DNA of 52,236 bases, taken from Phoronis australis. Its lineage: Eukaryota; Phoronida; Phoronidae. How positions within the stretch are numbered: position 1 is the stretch's first letter; each line of letters starts with the position of its first letter. Both the position numbers and the translations under genes were made by a program. Location: positions 555,773-608,008 of the forward strand of contig NMRA01000245.1 of NCBI GenBank assembly GCA_002633005.1, given 5' to 3'. The notes beneath the pieces are model-generated. The model was given only the letters and a program-made list of their open reading frames with translations. It had not been told where the DNA came from and did no database searches. Shown here in pieces: positions 42,801 through 52,236 of this stretch.

Positions 42801-45800
42801 TCTGTAATGCTCAGAATATGTGTCACATATTGAAATGATTTCATTTATATGTACGTTGATGACAATTACCCGTTTAAACATAATTCGAAATTACATTTAA
42901 GTTGACATCAGGAAATAGATAAATTATGGCTGAAAGAAGCGCGTTTGGTGTTGTGAAAGCTGAGGATGGTAAATTCAATATTTTCTTGGTTTACGTTTGT
43001 TAATTTGACCAACTGAAGGTTGTTTAGAACTCTATAAATGTCAGAATTTGTTTCGCCGTAGTGTAACTGTTTCATTATTGTAGTTGAATGCTTTACAATC
43101 TAAACCGGCTTATCTGCTATCATTCGACAAGGACGACAGCCTCAACACTAGTTCAACGCCAATGGACAATGTGGATGTGAAATCGTGTGAAATCCCAAGA
43201 CATTGTCTTATTGACCCTTATTGGACGTCATGCATGGCACAGATTGGATATAGTGCATTAGTGGGTCCTGAGTTAGAGAACCAGTTTCATCCACTGATCG
43301 TAATAGACTTATTGGGCACAAGTCGGATATAGACTCGGGAACCCAATGGTAGGGAGGACAACGTTTTTTTAATTTTTTATACAATACCCATGTGTCATAC
43401 ATTTTTGAAAAGCCCTTAGTGTGAGAAACGAAATGGTGCAAAAATCAGAAAAATTGGATGAGCGGTTGACGAGAAAATGTCCGTTGAAACGCGACGATTA
43501 TGCGTAAAATATCTGCCTTTTTACATAATTTCGTAAAAAATAAAAGAATATACATGTGCTGCATATAAAAAGATTCGTCTAATTGAGACAAACATGGTGG
43601 TGTGTATTATATAAAATTTGGATTGAGTCTACAGAGATACTATATGCTAATAACACACTTAAACAGCAATATCTCTGTAGAAATCGATCCAAATTTTATA
43701 TAATATACACCACCATGTTTGTCTCAATGAGACGAATCTTTTTATATGCAGCACATGTATATTCTTCTATTTTTTACGAAATTATGTAAAAAGGCAGATA
43801 TTTTACGCATAATCGTCGCGTTTCAACGGCCATTTTCTCGTCAACCGCTCATCCAATTTTTCTGATTTTTGCACCATTTCATTTCTCACACCAAGGGCTT
43901 TTCAAAAATGTATGACACATGGGTATTGTAAAAAAAATTAAAAAACGTCCTCCCTACCAATGGTCGTCCGCTTAAGCATAAAACCAACTTGCTGTCATAC
44001 TCACCCAATTATTCCAGTTCGAAGTTATGCTCTGAATATGATTTTAACTCTCACAAATATATAGTATTCGTTGATTCAAAAGTTTTCTTTTATTTATGCC
44101 GAATTGTTTCAATTGTACGCTTTTCGGCATCCATTTTATAATGACTCCTATGGTCGTCATATGCTGCCGCCTTTTGAAAGAACAGAAAACCATGCAGAAA
44201 AAGGCCAAGAATATAGTGGAAAGGGGCTTACAATAATTCTAGTTCAACCACAAAGTGTCTTACTGGTATGATATCGATTTTTAAATCGATTAAAATTGGT
44301 TCAAAATTTCAGTTGTGGAAAATAAATCGCAATTGTTTTATTTCAGATAGACCTTACTTATTTTCTATTTGTGACTCCTGCCAGAACACGCAAAAAATCT
44401 TCAGTGGGCAGTACATTAGAGGTGATGTTGTTTGGCCTATGGTAGCACGTAGTGGCTGCTGGAAAATTTAACTTCTTTACTCAAAAATAACTGCCAATCA
44501 ATGTGTGTTTGGTGACCTAACTGCCATGTACACGACCAAATGACATCAATCCCACAGTATTTATTTGCACTTTACATTAATATTCAGTATATTCTTTTCT
44601 CGAGTACCAATTATTGTGTGAAATTTTTAGAGTTTTACAAAATGGAGATGAAAGTTTGTGCCAGGTGTATTTAATTTAAGTTTGGGTTTGCAACAAACCC
44701 ACTCATCCACTAGTTGGATTGAGGGGTCCTCCAATCTGCTTCCACGAGTCGTGACCGACAAATGACCTGTATCTTACTTGGTCGCAACGTTCCTTCACCA
44801 TGTAGATTAATTTCTAAAAGTTGACATTGTCTGAAGCACAGGTACCATAATTTCTGCCTCAAGTGACCCATCTTCACAGCCTTGGGATATTGAGCCTGTC
44901 TAGACTGAATCTTTATTGATTATGATTCTGTGGGAATTGAATTTACTTTCATTTGCCATAGTGAATGCTGCTTTGATTGCTTTGATTTAGGAATGGTTTA
45001 TCTGCAAGTATCACTTTACAGTAATGTATCAGTTTGATCAAAAGGACTGTGGTTGGAGACGGCAAATTAGGTCATACTGTGTTAAGGGCCTTCTGAAGTA
45101 TTTAGTTATACATACTTCAGTAGAGGATAAAGCTACTGGTTATCAAATCTGTAGATTGATTTGTTAGTAGTTATAACATGCCACTATTTAAGTCTTATGC
45201 CCAGTACTGACTATTTATAGTTGTTTGAACAAGAATTTTCTATAATCAGATGGTTTTAACTATATTTTAATGAAGCATGAAAATAGTTCCAGGTGATCAG
45301 TGCACTGGACCCACCTGGGTGGCCTGCGCACGTCTGATACAACGGAGCGTGTACCAGACCGCCTGCTGTTATTTTTATCTACAATGTGATCCCATCTCAG
45401 AGCGTATGACAGAGTTAAATCTCATCAATTCTGGGAAAATAATAGCCAAATTTAGCCTTCATTTTTTCAACCTGAGGTTCTGACATAGGTGCTGTTCCCT
45501 TGTGGAAATTGCCGGGAATAATCCTTGTGTTTATTCGGCAAATTTTCAGTGGTAAAAAGTTCTTCATTGGGACACAACTTCGCAGGGATTCTGAGTTCAC
45601 AAGATTAATTTGGTGGAAGTTTGTTCATCAGTTGGATGTTTGTTTACTATTTAAAATTTCCGTTCAGACTGCTCTAACAGTATTACAGCCAATGGTCTGA
45701 TACTCTGAGTCTCATTTGTTCAATGCAATCAGCTAAATTAGCTCATTGTTCAGTGTAACAAACAGATATGTTAATAGTCTCACCAATGAGCTAAATATAA

Positions 45801-48800
45801 TAGTATTTAGGTCATGGGCGTCACAGGTGTATGACAAGGGCATTTTCAAGGCCTGCTGATAGGGACTGCAGAACTGGAATTATTGATTACGTGAGGCCAT
45901 AACAAATTATTGGAAATAATTTCTGCAAAGTTAATGGTATTTTAAAATACAAGGGAAAGCTAATTAAATGTTGTGAAGGCCCACCTTGTGTGTTGTTAGC
46001 TATAGTACACAGCTTTTTCTGGTAAAATATTAATGTGGTGCTTTAAACAGGAATCAAAGAAAAAATTAAATGTGTGACATACTGTGTCCTATATTGGTCT
46101 GGTTTTACTGTTTTTTTTTTTTTGGTTTCCTTTGATATATTCAGATTGCACTTTCCTACCTGCATCACCACTCCCCTGTTTTTGTGAGTTTTGGTCTGAC
46201 AGTGGAAAAGCGCTTCTCTTGGACTATCGCAACCATTGCAACTCTGCAACTCCTCTTCAAAATAAGTGTGGAACTGTCCTGCAATGGGAGTGTCCAACTG
46301 CACTCCAGTGGGGGGGATCGCTGGAGGTTGTTACATGTAACACAAGTATTCGGTCAAGAGTGCGAATGCAATCTGGTGTTAAATTCTTAGAACTTGCAAC
46401 ATCTCCAAGGTTGTAACTGGAGAGGAGTTGGTGGGAAAGATAGGGGAGTTGTGATGGAGTTACAGTAATGGGAAACTGACAATAATGCATAGATTATGAT
46501 TAGTGACTGGCAATAATGTATAGATTATGATTAGTGACTGACAATAATGCATAGATTATGATTAGTGACTACATAATGTGTCAGTGTTGTTGCACTTGTC
46601 GTTGAATTTCTGTGTATGGTATGTTTTGCAGGACAGTTTTATCTGCCCGCCACCCAGCGGCCCGACGGTAGTTGGAGAAAGCCGAGGAAGGTGAAAGATG
46701 GTTACGTCCCACAAGAGGAGATGCCAGTGTATGTATCCAGTGCACCTTTTTTTATAAAAAGTGGTATTCCGTCGCTATTTAGCTCTCAATGTTGAATTAT
46801 TCACCGTTGCATATGATCTTGAGTTATTGGCAAATGAGCTGGCATCTAAAGTCGCTGGCGATGCATATTTGTGCCATTTTTGGATTGACAATTTTGAGAT
46901 TGGCCAAGCCCAATAAGGGTTTTCTTGAGTAGATGGTGGGTTCGATGCTCTTGTAGGTAACATAATTAGAGTTCCATAATAGTTGGGATTGTGGTGAGAC
47001 CAATTTTATGAGAGGAAAGGGCCTAATGTGTTTTTAGCCAGCTAAACAGGGTGAAATTCAGCTTTAATGGGATAATTACTGATTTTAATTAAGGTTTATT
47101 TTATTTGTTGACATAAACATTGTATAAGGCCATCTTTCTGAACCAAACCCTTTTCCTGAAGCCGGTCATTTCTGTTACAAACTTTGCCTTTTTCTCAAGC
47201 TTTTGTACCTAAATAATAGAGAAGTTTTGTGCTGGTTTTTTTCCATGTAGACTAATGAACAATCAGACTTTGAAACAGTATGGTGCAGCTGTGGTGAGGT
47301 TAAGTGTCTTAAAAACGTTGTATGACGGAAGAGTAACTTTTTATTTTATCAGAATTTTCAACAAGAGTAAACAAGACAGTTTACTCGATTGTTTGAAAAC
47401 TTTATATTGCACGGCTGTCATCAACAAACACACAATGAAATTTTGAAATTTTTGGTGATGCAGCGAGCATCTGAAAATGAAGAAATGTCAGTTTTTGGCC
47501 ATTATTTTTGTTAATTTTTGTTTGAATTGAGGGAACTTTACTGTAACTTCAGTATTGATCTTGTGTGAGGTGGATAGCTCACAACTAGGCAAGTAATTGA
47601 TTGCACTTACATAATCCTTTCTGGCAAGATTGATTAAGCTCAAAAAATGCGCTTTTTTAAGCTTCCGTACTGGCAATGTGGTTGATGTCCTTGTTTTAGT
47701 GCTCTTGAGTATACCAAGCGCGAGCTGCATCGTCGCACTCACACGAACATATCATAGGTTGTGTTTGTTTTGATTGTCAGTTGGTAGGAAAACTGTCTTT
47801 GTTGTGTCACTGACTCATGCGCGCAACCAGGGGGGCTTGGGGGGCTCAAATGAGCCCCCCCATTTGGCGAAGTGGGCAAAATGATCCGTCTCAGAGAAAC
47901 AAAAAGTCCGAGAAAAGGAGACAAAAGTTCACAAGCAAGGCGCAGACGCACAGTTCACAGTTCTGAAGGTGGTACCCCATTTTTTTTAAGTTTAGCCCTC
48001 CCGCTTTTTTGTCATTAAAAGGCCCACTTCGTCAGAAATTCGAGTCTCCCCATATTAAAGGCTGGGTGCGCGCATATGACTAGCGATCTTAGTGTAGCTT
48101 GCCCAGTAACGGTTACCAAGAGGTAAGGTTTTCCAAACTTGGAATTCAATCTTCAAGGGGTAAACCCCACGAGTTCATGAATTTTTTTAACGAACCTGGT
48201 TTACATGATATTACTTTAGTCATTAGTAGTCTTTTTCTAGCCGACCCAGCATTGGTTTGTGAGGAGACGAGGAAATCCAAGCTTGGCTGCCTTCTTCCAA
48301 AAAACTAAACTTTTGCAGTTATGGATTTAGCCCTATTAAGGAGATGACGATACTCTTCCATTATCGTACGGATTCGATTTGTTTTTGCACCACCTATTGG
48401 GTATTTTTATTTTTTAGAGTTCATTTTTGGTATCCGCCTCTTTATGTGCCAAACTGCTTAAAGATGTGTTCCTGATGAGAAGACATTGATTTTTGGTCAG
48501 TGTTGACAACTGTAGCCGCGCCTCTTAATATCATTTTTGCGTACTCGCTGTAGGATTGTTGTGAAATTTTGCAAGTTTTATACTATAAATGTGAGTACAG
48601 CTGCCTACGACTTTTGGACGGATCTCGCTACAACTAGTGGCAATTTTTGTTTTTTTGTTTGTCTCTGACAGTCTTTATTGAACTTTGACAAACAAGTTTC
48701 TGTTATGATGGGTCTAACATTTTTCCATTTTGGGATGGTTTTGACATATTTTGTACTACCTAGTGGTCATAAACATTAAACACGACAAACCCTCGAAGCG

Positions 48801-49408
48801 CACCATTTGCATTGGAGGTGTGGGCGCATCTATTTAATTAACCATATTCTTCAGAATGAAGTTTGTAGAGAATTGTGACAAAATAAAATTCATTTTACTT
48901 TTTCGCTGTATTTTGTCATAAACTGAAGGATTTTTTCAGTGTGTAGTATTATTTACGGTTTTCATGTATATATAGGTATGAGAGCAAAGGTACGCTGTGG
49001 AAGAAAGACGTGCCTGAGTGTCCCGGGCTTGTTGTGGATACACCCTCTCCGCTGACTGGCCTGTCTAAATCTGCCAAGAAAAATGCGAAACGGAAAGAAA
49101 AGAGACGACAGCAAGTATCTTGCCCCGCAGCTGACGAAAATGCTGTCAGTTCGCTAACATCCTCGATGGAGGCAGCGACCGTTGACGAAGCGGTGAAACC
49201 GGCAGAATCAACAGCCGTTGCCACTCCAGAGGAGATCAACAAGAAGATAAAAAATCTCAATAAGAAACTGAAGCAGATCGAAGACTTGCAGCGTAAGATT
49301 CAGTCTGGTGAATTGGCCGACCCAGACCCCGATCAGCTGGCAAAGATTATGAGAAAAGCCGAGTATCAGTCACAGCTCGAAGATTTAGAGTTGGAGTTAA
49401 AAACGTAG
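39679..49408 (+). CDS. PYM1: PYM1, partner of Y14 and Mago (exon-junction complex disassembly)
   Basis: PYM1 binds the Y14-Mago heterodimer, is associated with ribosomes, and strips exon-junction complexes from translated mRNA in the cytoplasm (family knowledge). Three plus-strand exons give 573 bp, 190 aa plus stop, against 204 aa in human: 39679-39721, 46632-46728 and 48976-49408. Residues 1-14 are [14 protein letters not shown]. The Mago-binding N-terminal domain follows ([31 protein letters not shown]). A basic patch is [18 protein letters not shown]-terminal coiled coil ([20 protein letters not shown]) runs to [10 protein letters not shown]. Exon 1 exists in two nearly identical copies (39679-39721 and 42926-42968), and either gives the same protein. 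Intron 1 is 6.9 kb from the first copy. A poly(A) signal lies at 49630. A non-coding 5' exon near 38.84-38.98 kb is possible. Confidence 0.94.
40939..41133 (+). CDS. Possible small nested gene or TE-derived exon in PYM1 intron 1
   Basis: After a good acceptor (TTGATTTTCAG at 40927-40937), an ATG opens 64 codons: a basic start [12 protein letters not shown] resembling a nuclear localisation signal, then an acidic stretch ([20 protein letters not shown]) and [13 protein letters not shown]-stop. A strong donor (CTTCAG|GTAAGT at about 40071) could supply a non-coding 5' exon. I do not recognise the family. The charge pattern looks like the N-terminus of a DNA-binding or transposase-related protein, but that is a guess. 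It lies entirely between the two copies of PYM1 exon 1, on the same strand. Confidence 0.35.
   Translation: MPPKKKRKLSLVSDKPGLARQYLEEQKYIISYWQEEEDEDSALDCDMHKYELAADFVNKDLVLC
42447..42475. repeat. Short hairpin TTGGAAAGCTC...GAGCTTTCCAA
   Basis: An 11-bp inverted repeat with a TTGATGA loop, followed by AT-rich sequence just before duplication copy B. Confidence 0.6.
42528..43059 (+). repeat. 532-bp direct duplication, copy B (carries PYM1 exon 1 again)
   Basis: Second copy of the block at 39281-39812, starting CTATAAGACAGACAGG. Substitutions include CGTG to CGGG near the start and GATTAT to GATCAT mid-block. The sequence on either side is unrelated to that beside copy A. Confidence 0.95.
42926..42968 (+). 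CDS. PYM1: PYM1 coding exon 1, copy B (duplicate)
   Basis: The coding bases are identical to copy A, and the donor GTAAAT is the same. It lies in the second copy of a 532-bp duplicated block. It can splice to exon 2 in the same phase. If both copies were included through the upstream CAG acceptor, the junction would read Gly-Asn-Arg-stop, so the copies would be alternatives rather than partners. Confidence 0.65.
43344..43967. mobile_element. Long foldback element, about 300-bp arms with 30-bp loop
   Basis: The left arm 43344-43639 and right arm 43670-43967 are reverse complements with very few mismatches. The loop is 43640-43669. The outer ends read CAATGGTAGGGAGGAC on the left and GTCCTCCCTACCA on the right. 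It has no protein-coding capacity and lies in PYM1 intron 1. A transcript crossing it would form an almost perfect 300-bp hairpin. Confidence 0.9.
44074..44462 (+). other. Coding-like stretch in PYM1 intron 1, possibly two exons
   Basis: A plus-strand frame ([20 protein letters not shown], then [15 protein letters not shown]) runs to 44269, where CTG|GTATGA could be a donor. An acceptor TTTTATTTCAG at about 44346 would continue in frame as [20 protein letters not shown], then [12 protein letters not shown]-stop. No starting ATG is clear and no family is recognised. A decayed transposon ORF is as likely as a gene. Confidence 0.2.
45277..45377 (+). mobile_element. SINE fragment, body only
   Basis: CAGGTGATCAGTGCACTGGA ... 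ACCGCCTGCTGTTATTTTTA aligns with the body of the SINE at 5862-6098. The tRNA-like head is absent. It lies in PYM1 intron 1. Confidence 0.6.
46477..46570. repeat. 31-bp tandem repeat, three units
   Basis: GACAATAATGCATAGATTAT + GATTAGTGACT is repeated three times with two substitutions. It lies in PYM1 intron 1, about 60 bp before the exon 2 acceptor region. Confidence 0.9.
46632..46728 (+). CDS. PYM1: PYM1 coding exon 2 (Mago-binding domain)
   Basis: A 97-bp exon with acceptor TGTTTTGCAG and donor GTATGT. It encodes [20 protein letters not shown], then [11 protein letters not shown], the diagnostic PYM block. Confidence 0.96.
46773..47052. mobile_element. MITE, family C copy 2
   Basis: The left end CGCTATTTAGCTCTCAATG and right end TTTTTAGCCAGCTAAACAGG are inverted. 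It lies in PYM1 intron 2, 45 bp after the exon 2 donor. It shares blocks with 6233-6592. Confidence 0.6.
47828..47872. repeat. GC-rich inverted repeat, TE fragment
   Basis: GGGGGGCTCAAATGAGCCCCCC is a palindrome within a G-rich then C-rich stretch, like the end-proximal region of the family A elements. Ends are not identified. Confidence 0.35.
48976..49408 (+). CDS. PYM1: PYM1 coding exon 3 with stop
   Basis: A 433-bp exon with acceptor TATATATAG and stop TAG at 49406-49408. It holds the basic [13 protein letters not shown] patch, a low-complexity Ala/Ser/Glu linker and the C-terminal coiled coil. A CTCF-like GCACCAGGTGGCGC lies 19 bases after the stop. Confidence 0.96.
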
Positions 49409-49426
49409 TGGCAGCTTTGTCGCTGT

Positions 49427-49440
49427 GCACCAGGTGGCGC
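49427..49440 (+). promoter_or_regulatory. CTCF-like core GCACCAGGTGGCGC
   Basis: Matches CCASYAGRKGGCRS except for the first base. It lies in the PYM1 3' UTR and, unlike the others, is not obviously in a repeat. Confidence 0.3.
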
Positions 49441-49628
49441 TGGCGTGGTAGGGATCTTTCCTTAATTTCAGGCAATGATAGTGTACATTGGTATCTGGTC
49501 ACATTTTGAGAAAACGTGCAGGCAATTGCTATGATAGATGCTATATTTCTGTATGTAAAGTATTTTTAAATATGACGGTCACATGTGTGAAATGTCATGT
49601 TGTAAATATATTTTACAGAGAAATATGT

Positions 49629-49635
49629 CAATAAA
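49629..49635 (+). terminator. PYM1 poly(A) signal
   Basis: AATAAA (CAATAAATA context) lies about 220 bp after the stop codon, with T-rich sequence (TTTCTTTTACTTG) following within 30 bases. This is a normal 3' UTR length for a short mRNA. Confidence 0.6.
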
Positions 49636-50799
49636 TATAATCCCTGCATTTCTTTTACTTGTTTCAGGCCCCACGTACTAACCAAGCACGTTGCATGATT
49701 TGAGTTCAGATTTGTAAAATTTACTCTAAACATGCCATACAGTATTTTAATTTTCTAGTCTAGTTTCGAGGTCACAGATTAAGCCTCGGCATTGAAGTTG
49801 ACATTGAATTATGCCATCTTTGGGAACGTAGATGTACTAACAATACAACATTCTGTCGAATATTTTAATGGCCATTTTGTTCTCTCAGTTACGTACTGTA
49901 CAAATACAACGAAAGCTCCAACACTTGGTTTTGTTGTAGATGGAATCTTAAACATTCATTAGCTCATAGTTCATAAAACTGGTTGAGAATCATTGATACG
50001 ATCCATTATGTGTTTGGCGAAATGATATTTTGACAGTGCTTTAATTGATTCTTCCAACGTTTTGTTGCGAAAATTAATACGAGCAAAAGTCGGCCCAAGC
50101 TCACCGTGTTTGACATTTGCCTAAGTTGGCCAAACTCTTATTTCAAGAAAAGATTCTGTAAATCAGTCCAAGGTGCCTGCTGTCAATGCAATTCCAATTT
50201 TACTCAAAACGGACTAAATATCAGTAGTCAAGCCAGCCTGAAGTGTTGGAAGACGTAAATTATTTTAAAAATCTTCATCAAGGTACTAGCCAAATTTCCC
50301 TAGGGTCGTTAGTTCTTTTGTTTTCGGCATCTCAGTTGGTAGCATCTGTTATTCACTAAGGATGTGCATTCACTGGTATTTGCGTACCAATTTATCTCGT
50401 ATATAACAGTGGAAGTGGGAACGTGATGCATACCAGGTGCAGTGCTTTGTTGTTATCAAAACTTAGCACAACATGCTTGGGACGGTCTTAGCTAAGGTGG
50501 GTCGTGGTTCCCTGCTTGCCTAAAGGGCCCTGTACAAGATATTTCGATCTGTTCCAAACGCAGTTTGTAGAAATTACACTGTTAGTCAATAAGATGATTT
50601 CACATATTTATGTATCTAAAGGAGATGACAACTAATGTGAAATTACTAATACCAGAAATTTGGTAAAATTGATTTTGAGCACTGGAAGTTGGCAGTCAGT
50701 GTTATATAGACTGTTTTGTTTGGTAGAAAGAATGGAGTCTACATAATGGGCTTCATAAGGATAACAGTGTGCTGTCATAAGATTGTGAAATCTCAGAAG

Positions 50800-50829
50800 T
50801 GTTTTAAAAAACCTATTAAAATAGGTTTT
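50800..50829. repeat. Short AT hairpin AAAAACCTATT/AATAGGTTTTT
   Basis: An 11-bp stem with a 3- to 4-base loop. No run or context suggests a gene terminator. Confidence 0.5.
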
Positions 50830-51368
50830 TGATGTGTAAAATTCATTGAATGTATTGCCTAATTTTATCATAGGAATCGGGCAGGTGAATGTGGTCAAAA
50901 CCACACCAGATTAAAGTCTCAAGAAGTGATTTTTGCCCAGTTTCTGATTTGTTAAAAAATAATTTAGGTTTGTTTGAGTGGCCTTTGGAAAAAAGAACTT
51001 CCATAAAACGATAAGGGTAGGTGTTCTTTTTTCTTTAAACATTTAGGTACATGTTACAAAGTGGTGCAAATCAAAACTATGCAAGTTATGCATTTTTTGG
51101 ACGTACGTTTGACTTTTTAATCACGTATGTCTCCAAACATTCTACATATTCTGACAGGGTTTCTGTTTTGAAACCTTGCAAAAATGTGTTTTGATTTGAT
51201 TGAAAGTTTGAAAATCGGTCAATGCAAGTTGTTACATGTCCACAAACTGACAGAATATTTGTTATCCATTAAAAAAGAAAGAATTTTATTAAAATATGAT
51301 TTTAATGACATTGTCATTTTCAAGACATAACATGTACATTAAAACTGTTTTACAACTAACTTGCTTTA

Positions 51369-51594
51369 ATAGTAAAATATCACCAATTTTGTTCGAAAAT
51401 AATTGTCAAAATTGATATTTTTTCAAAGGCTTCTTGTTGTCCTTTCCACACTTTCTGGAAACCGTCAAGTGGTAGCTACGGTCGATAACTTTGGAATGGT
51501 AAAGTGCATTTTGATACAACTTATTTTTTATGAAAAATTGAAATTTCACTTGTTTGTCAAATGTCGTCCGAAATTGGTGATATTTTATCATAAC
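51369..51594. mobile_element. MITE with AAAATATCACCAATTT ends
   Basis: AGTAAAATATCACCAATTTT and CGAAATTGGTGATATTTTAT are inverted ends about 225 bp apart. No coding capacity is seen. It is a single copy in the window. Confidence 0.5.
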
Positions 51595-51634
51595 TTGTAA
51601 TGTTCCATTCTTCAAGTTCCGAGCTATACATAAT

Positions 51635-51802
51635 CAGTGGCGGATTTAAGGGGAGGGGGCAAGGGGGCTAGGGGGCTATGGCCCCCTAAAATTCTCCCAT
51701 ATTCCATTTGGCAGTATGGGGGTGCAAATGTCTGATGGGCAAAATCCTGGCTAATACTCTGCCCTGCCCACCCAACTCAAAAAAATCCTGAATCCGCCCC
51801 TT
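51635..51802. mobile_element. hAT-like MITE, family A2 copy 1
   Basis: Starts CAGTGGCGGATTTAAGGGGA and ends CCTGAATCCGCCCC. The interior has GGGGGCTATGGCCCCC and AATACTCTGCCCTG. It shares ends with the other family A copies but has a different interior. Confidence 0.7.
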
Positions 51803-52236
51803 ATAATGGATACAAAAGAGTGATCATAGCTAACTCTTGGTGTTACAAATATTTCTTGAAGGATGCCAGGTGGCAATTCAACTAAAGTATTTATTATTGT
51901 TTACGTCACTTAATTGTGATGATTAATTTTTACACGATGGTGTATTATAAAGGTATCCAAAGTTCATGTTTAACTTTTGATGAATTGTTTGAAGTTTAGG
52001 AAAGGTTGTTGGAGGGAAATGTGTAGCTTGAATATGTCTGTTAGCTTTTAATAGTTGAACATTTACCCTAGTTATTTTATTTTAGTATTGACTATTCCAT
52101 GTTATAAACATGTACGTTACGTTGGGTGTATTTTTGTAGAGTGTCATCTCAGTCATCATTAATTTTCTGTGACTGTCTAAGTACTATGTCACGAATGAAC
52201 TCATTTCACCAACTGAAAGTTGTCTCAAATAAAAAG

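Larger units (their letters stand above)
46729..48975. other. PYM1 intron 2, 2.2 kb
   Basis: Contains a family C MITE immediately after the donor, a G/C-rich inverted repeat at 47828, and degenerate repeat sequence with ACCTAGTGGT/AACTAGTGGCA cores at 48.3-48.8 kb. Confidence 0.5.
49650..52236. other. Downstream of PYM1, no gene found
   Basis: AT-rich sequence with two MITEs (51369 and 51635) and a small hairpin. Frames here are short and repeat-derived. An AATAAA at the very end (CAAATAAAAAG) could belong to a gene outside the window. Confidence 0.5.

Noticed and set aside
39281-43059. LTR retrotransposon with 532-bp LTRs
   Set aside because: The repeats contain a PYM1 exon, do not begin TG or end CA, have no target duplication, and the 2.7 kb between them has no gag or pol.
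48949-49260. Minus-strand 103-aa frame
   Set aside because: Antisense shadow of PYM1 exon 3.

Overview
The window is nuclear DNA of an AT-rich animal genome. Genes are split by GT-AG introns of about 0.5 to 8.4 kb, every recognisable protein has a vertebrate counterpart, and introns are full of short inverted-repeat DNA transposons, tRNA-derived repeats and minisatellites. A marine invertebrate is likely, because nothing vertebrate-specific is seen and the repeats are of the kind common in lancelets, echinoderms, hemichordates and molluscs. I cannot name the species. There are no bacterial operons, CRISPR arrays or phage genes.

Three genes are well supported. (1) 5642-28182, minus strand: the first nine coding exons of INPP5F/SAC2, a Sac-domain phosphoinositide phosphatase. 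The nine exons join in frame for 346 residues. The remaining exons, including the catalytic one, lie beyond the left edge. (2) 33419-37480, minus strand: a complete DNAJC28 with an N-terminal J domain and a C-terminal DUF1992 region, five coding exons, 346 aa. (3) 39679-49408, plus strand: a complete PYM1 (partner of Y14 and Mago), three coding exons, 190 aa. DNAJC28 and PYM1 are divergent, sharing about 2.2 kb. INPP5F follows DNAJC28 on the same strand across a gene-poor 5.2 kb.

The three genes do not form a pathway: one acts on endosomal lipid, one is a J-domain co-chaperone, one recycles exon-junction complexes. The most unusual structures lie around PYM1. Its first coding exon sits in a 532-bp block present twice about 3.25 kb apart. 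Between the copies is a small possible nested gene. Beyond the second copy is a nearly perfect 300-bp-arm hairpin in the same intron. The promoter interval shared with DNAJC28 contains an inverted duplication in which each arm carries a YY1-like ATGGCGG element pointing toward its own gene.

The rest is repeats. Several MITE-like families recur: GTGGCGGAT ends (hAT-like); CACACAGACTTA ends; AGTCAGCTAAA ends; a foldback family with a TAGTCACTTA / AGAACCAGTT signature. There are also three tRNA-like SINE heads, a SINE body shared by two loci, two 13-bp minisatellites, and a degenerate array whose units carry CTCF-like CCACTAGGGGGC cores. All identifications are by eye; none was confirmed by a database search.
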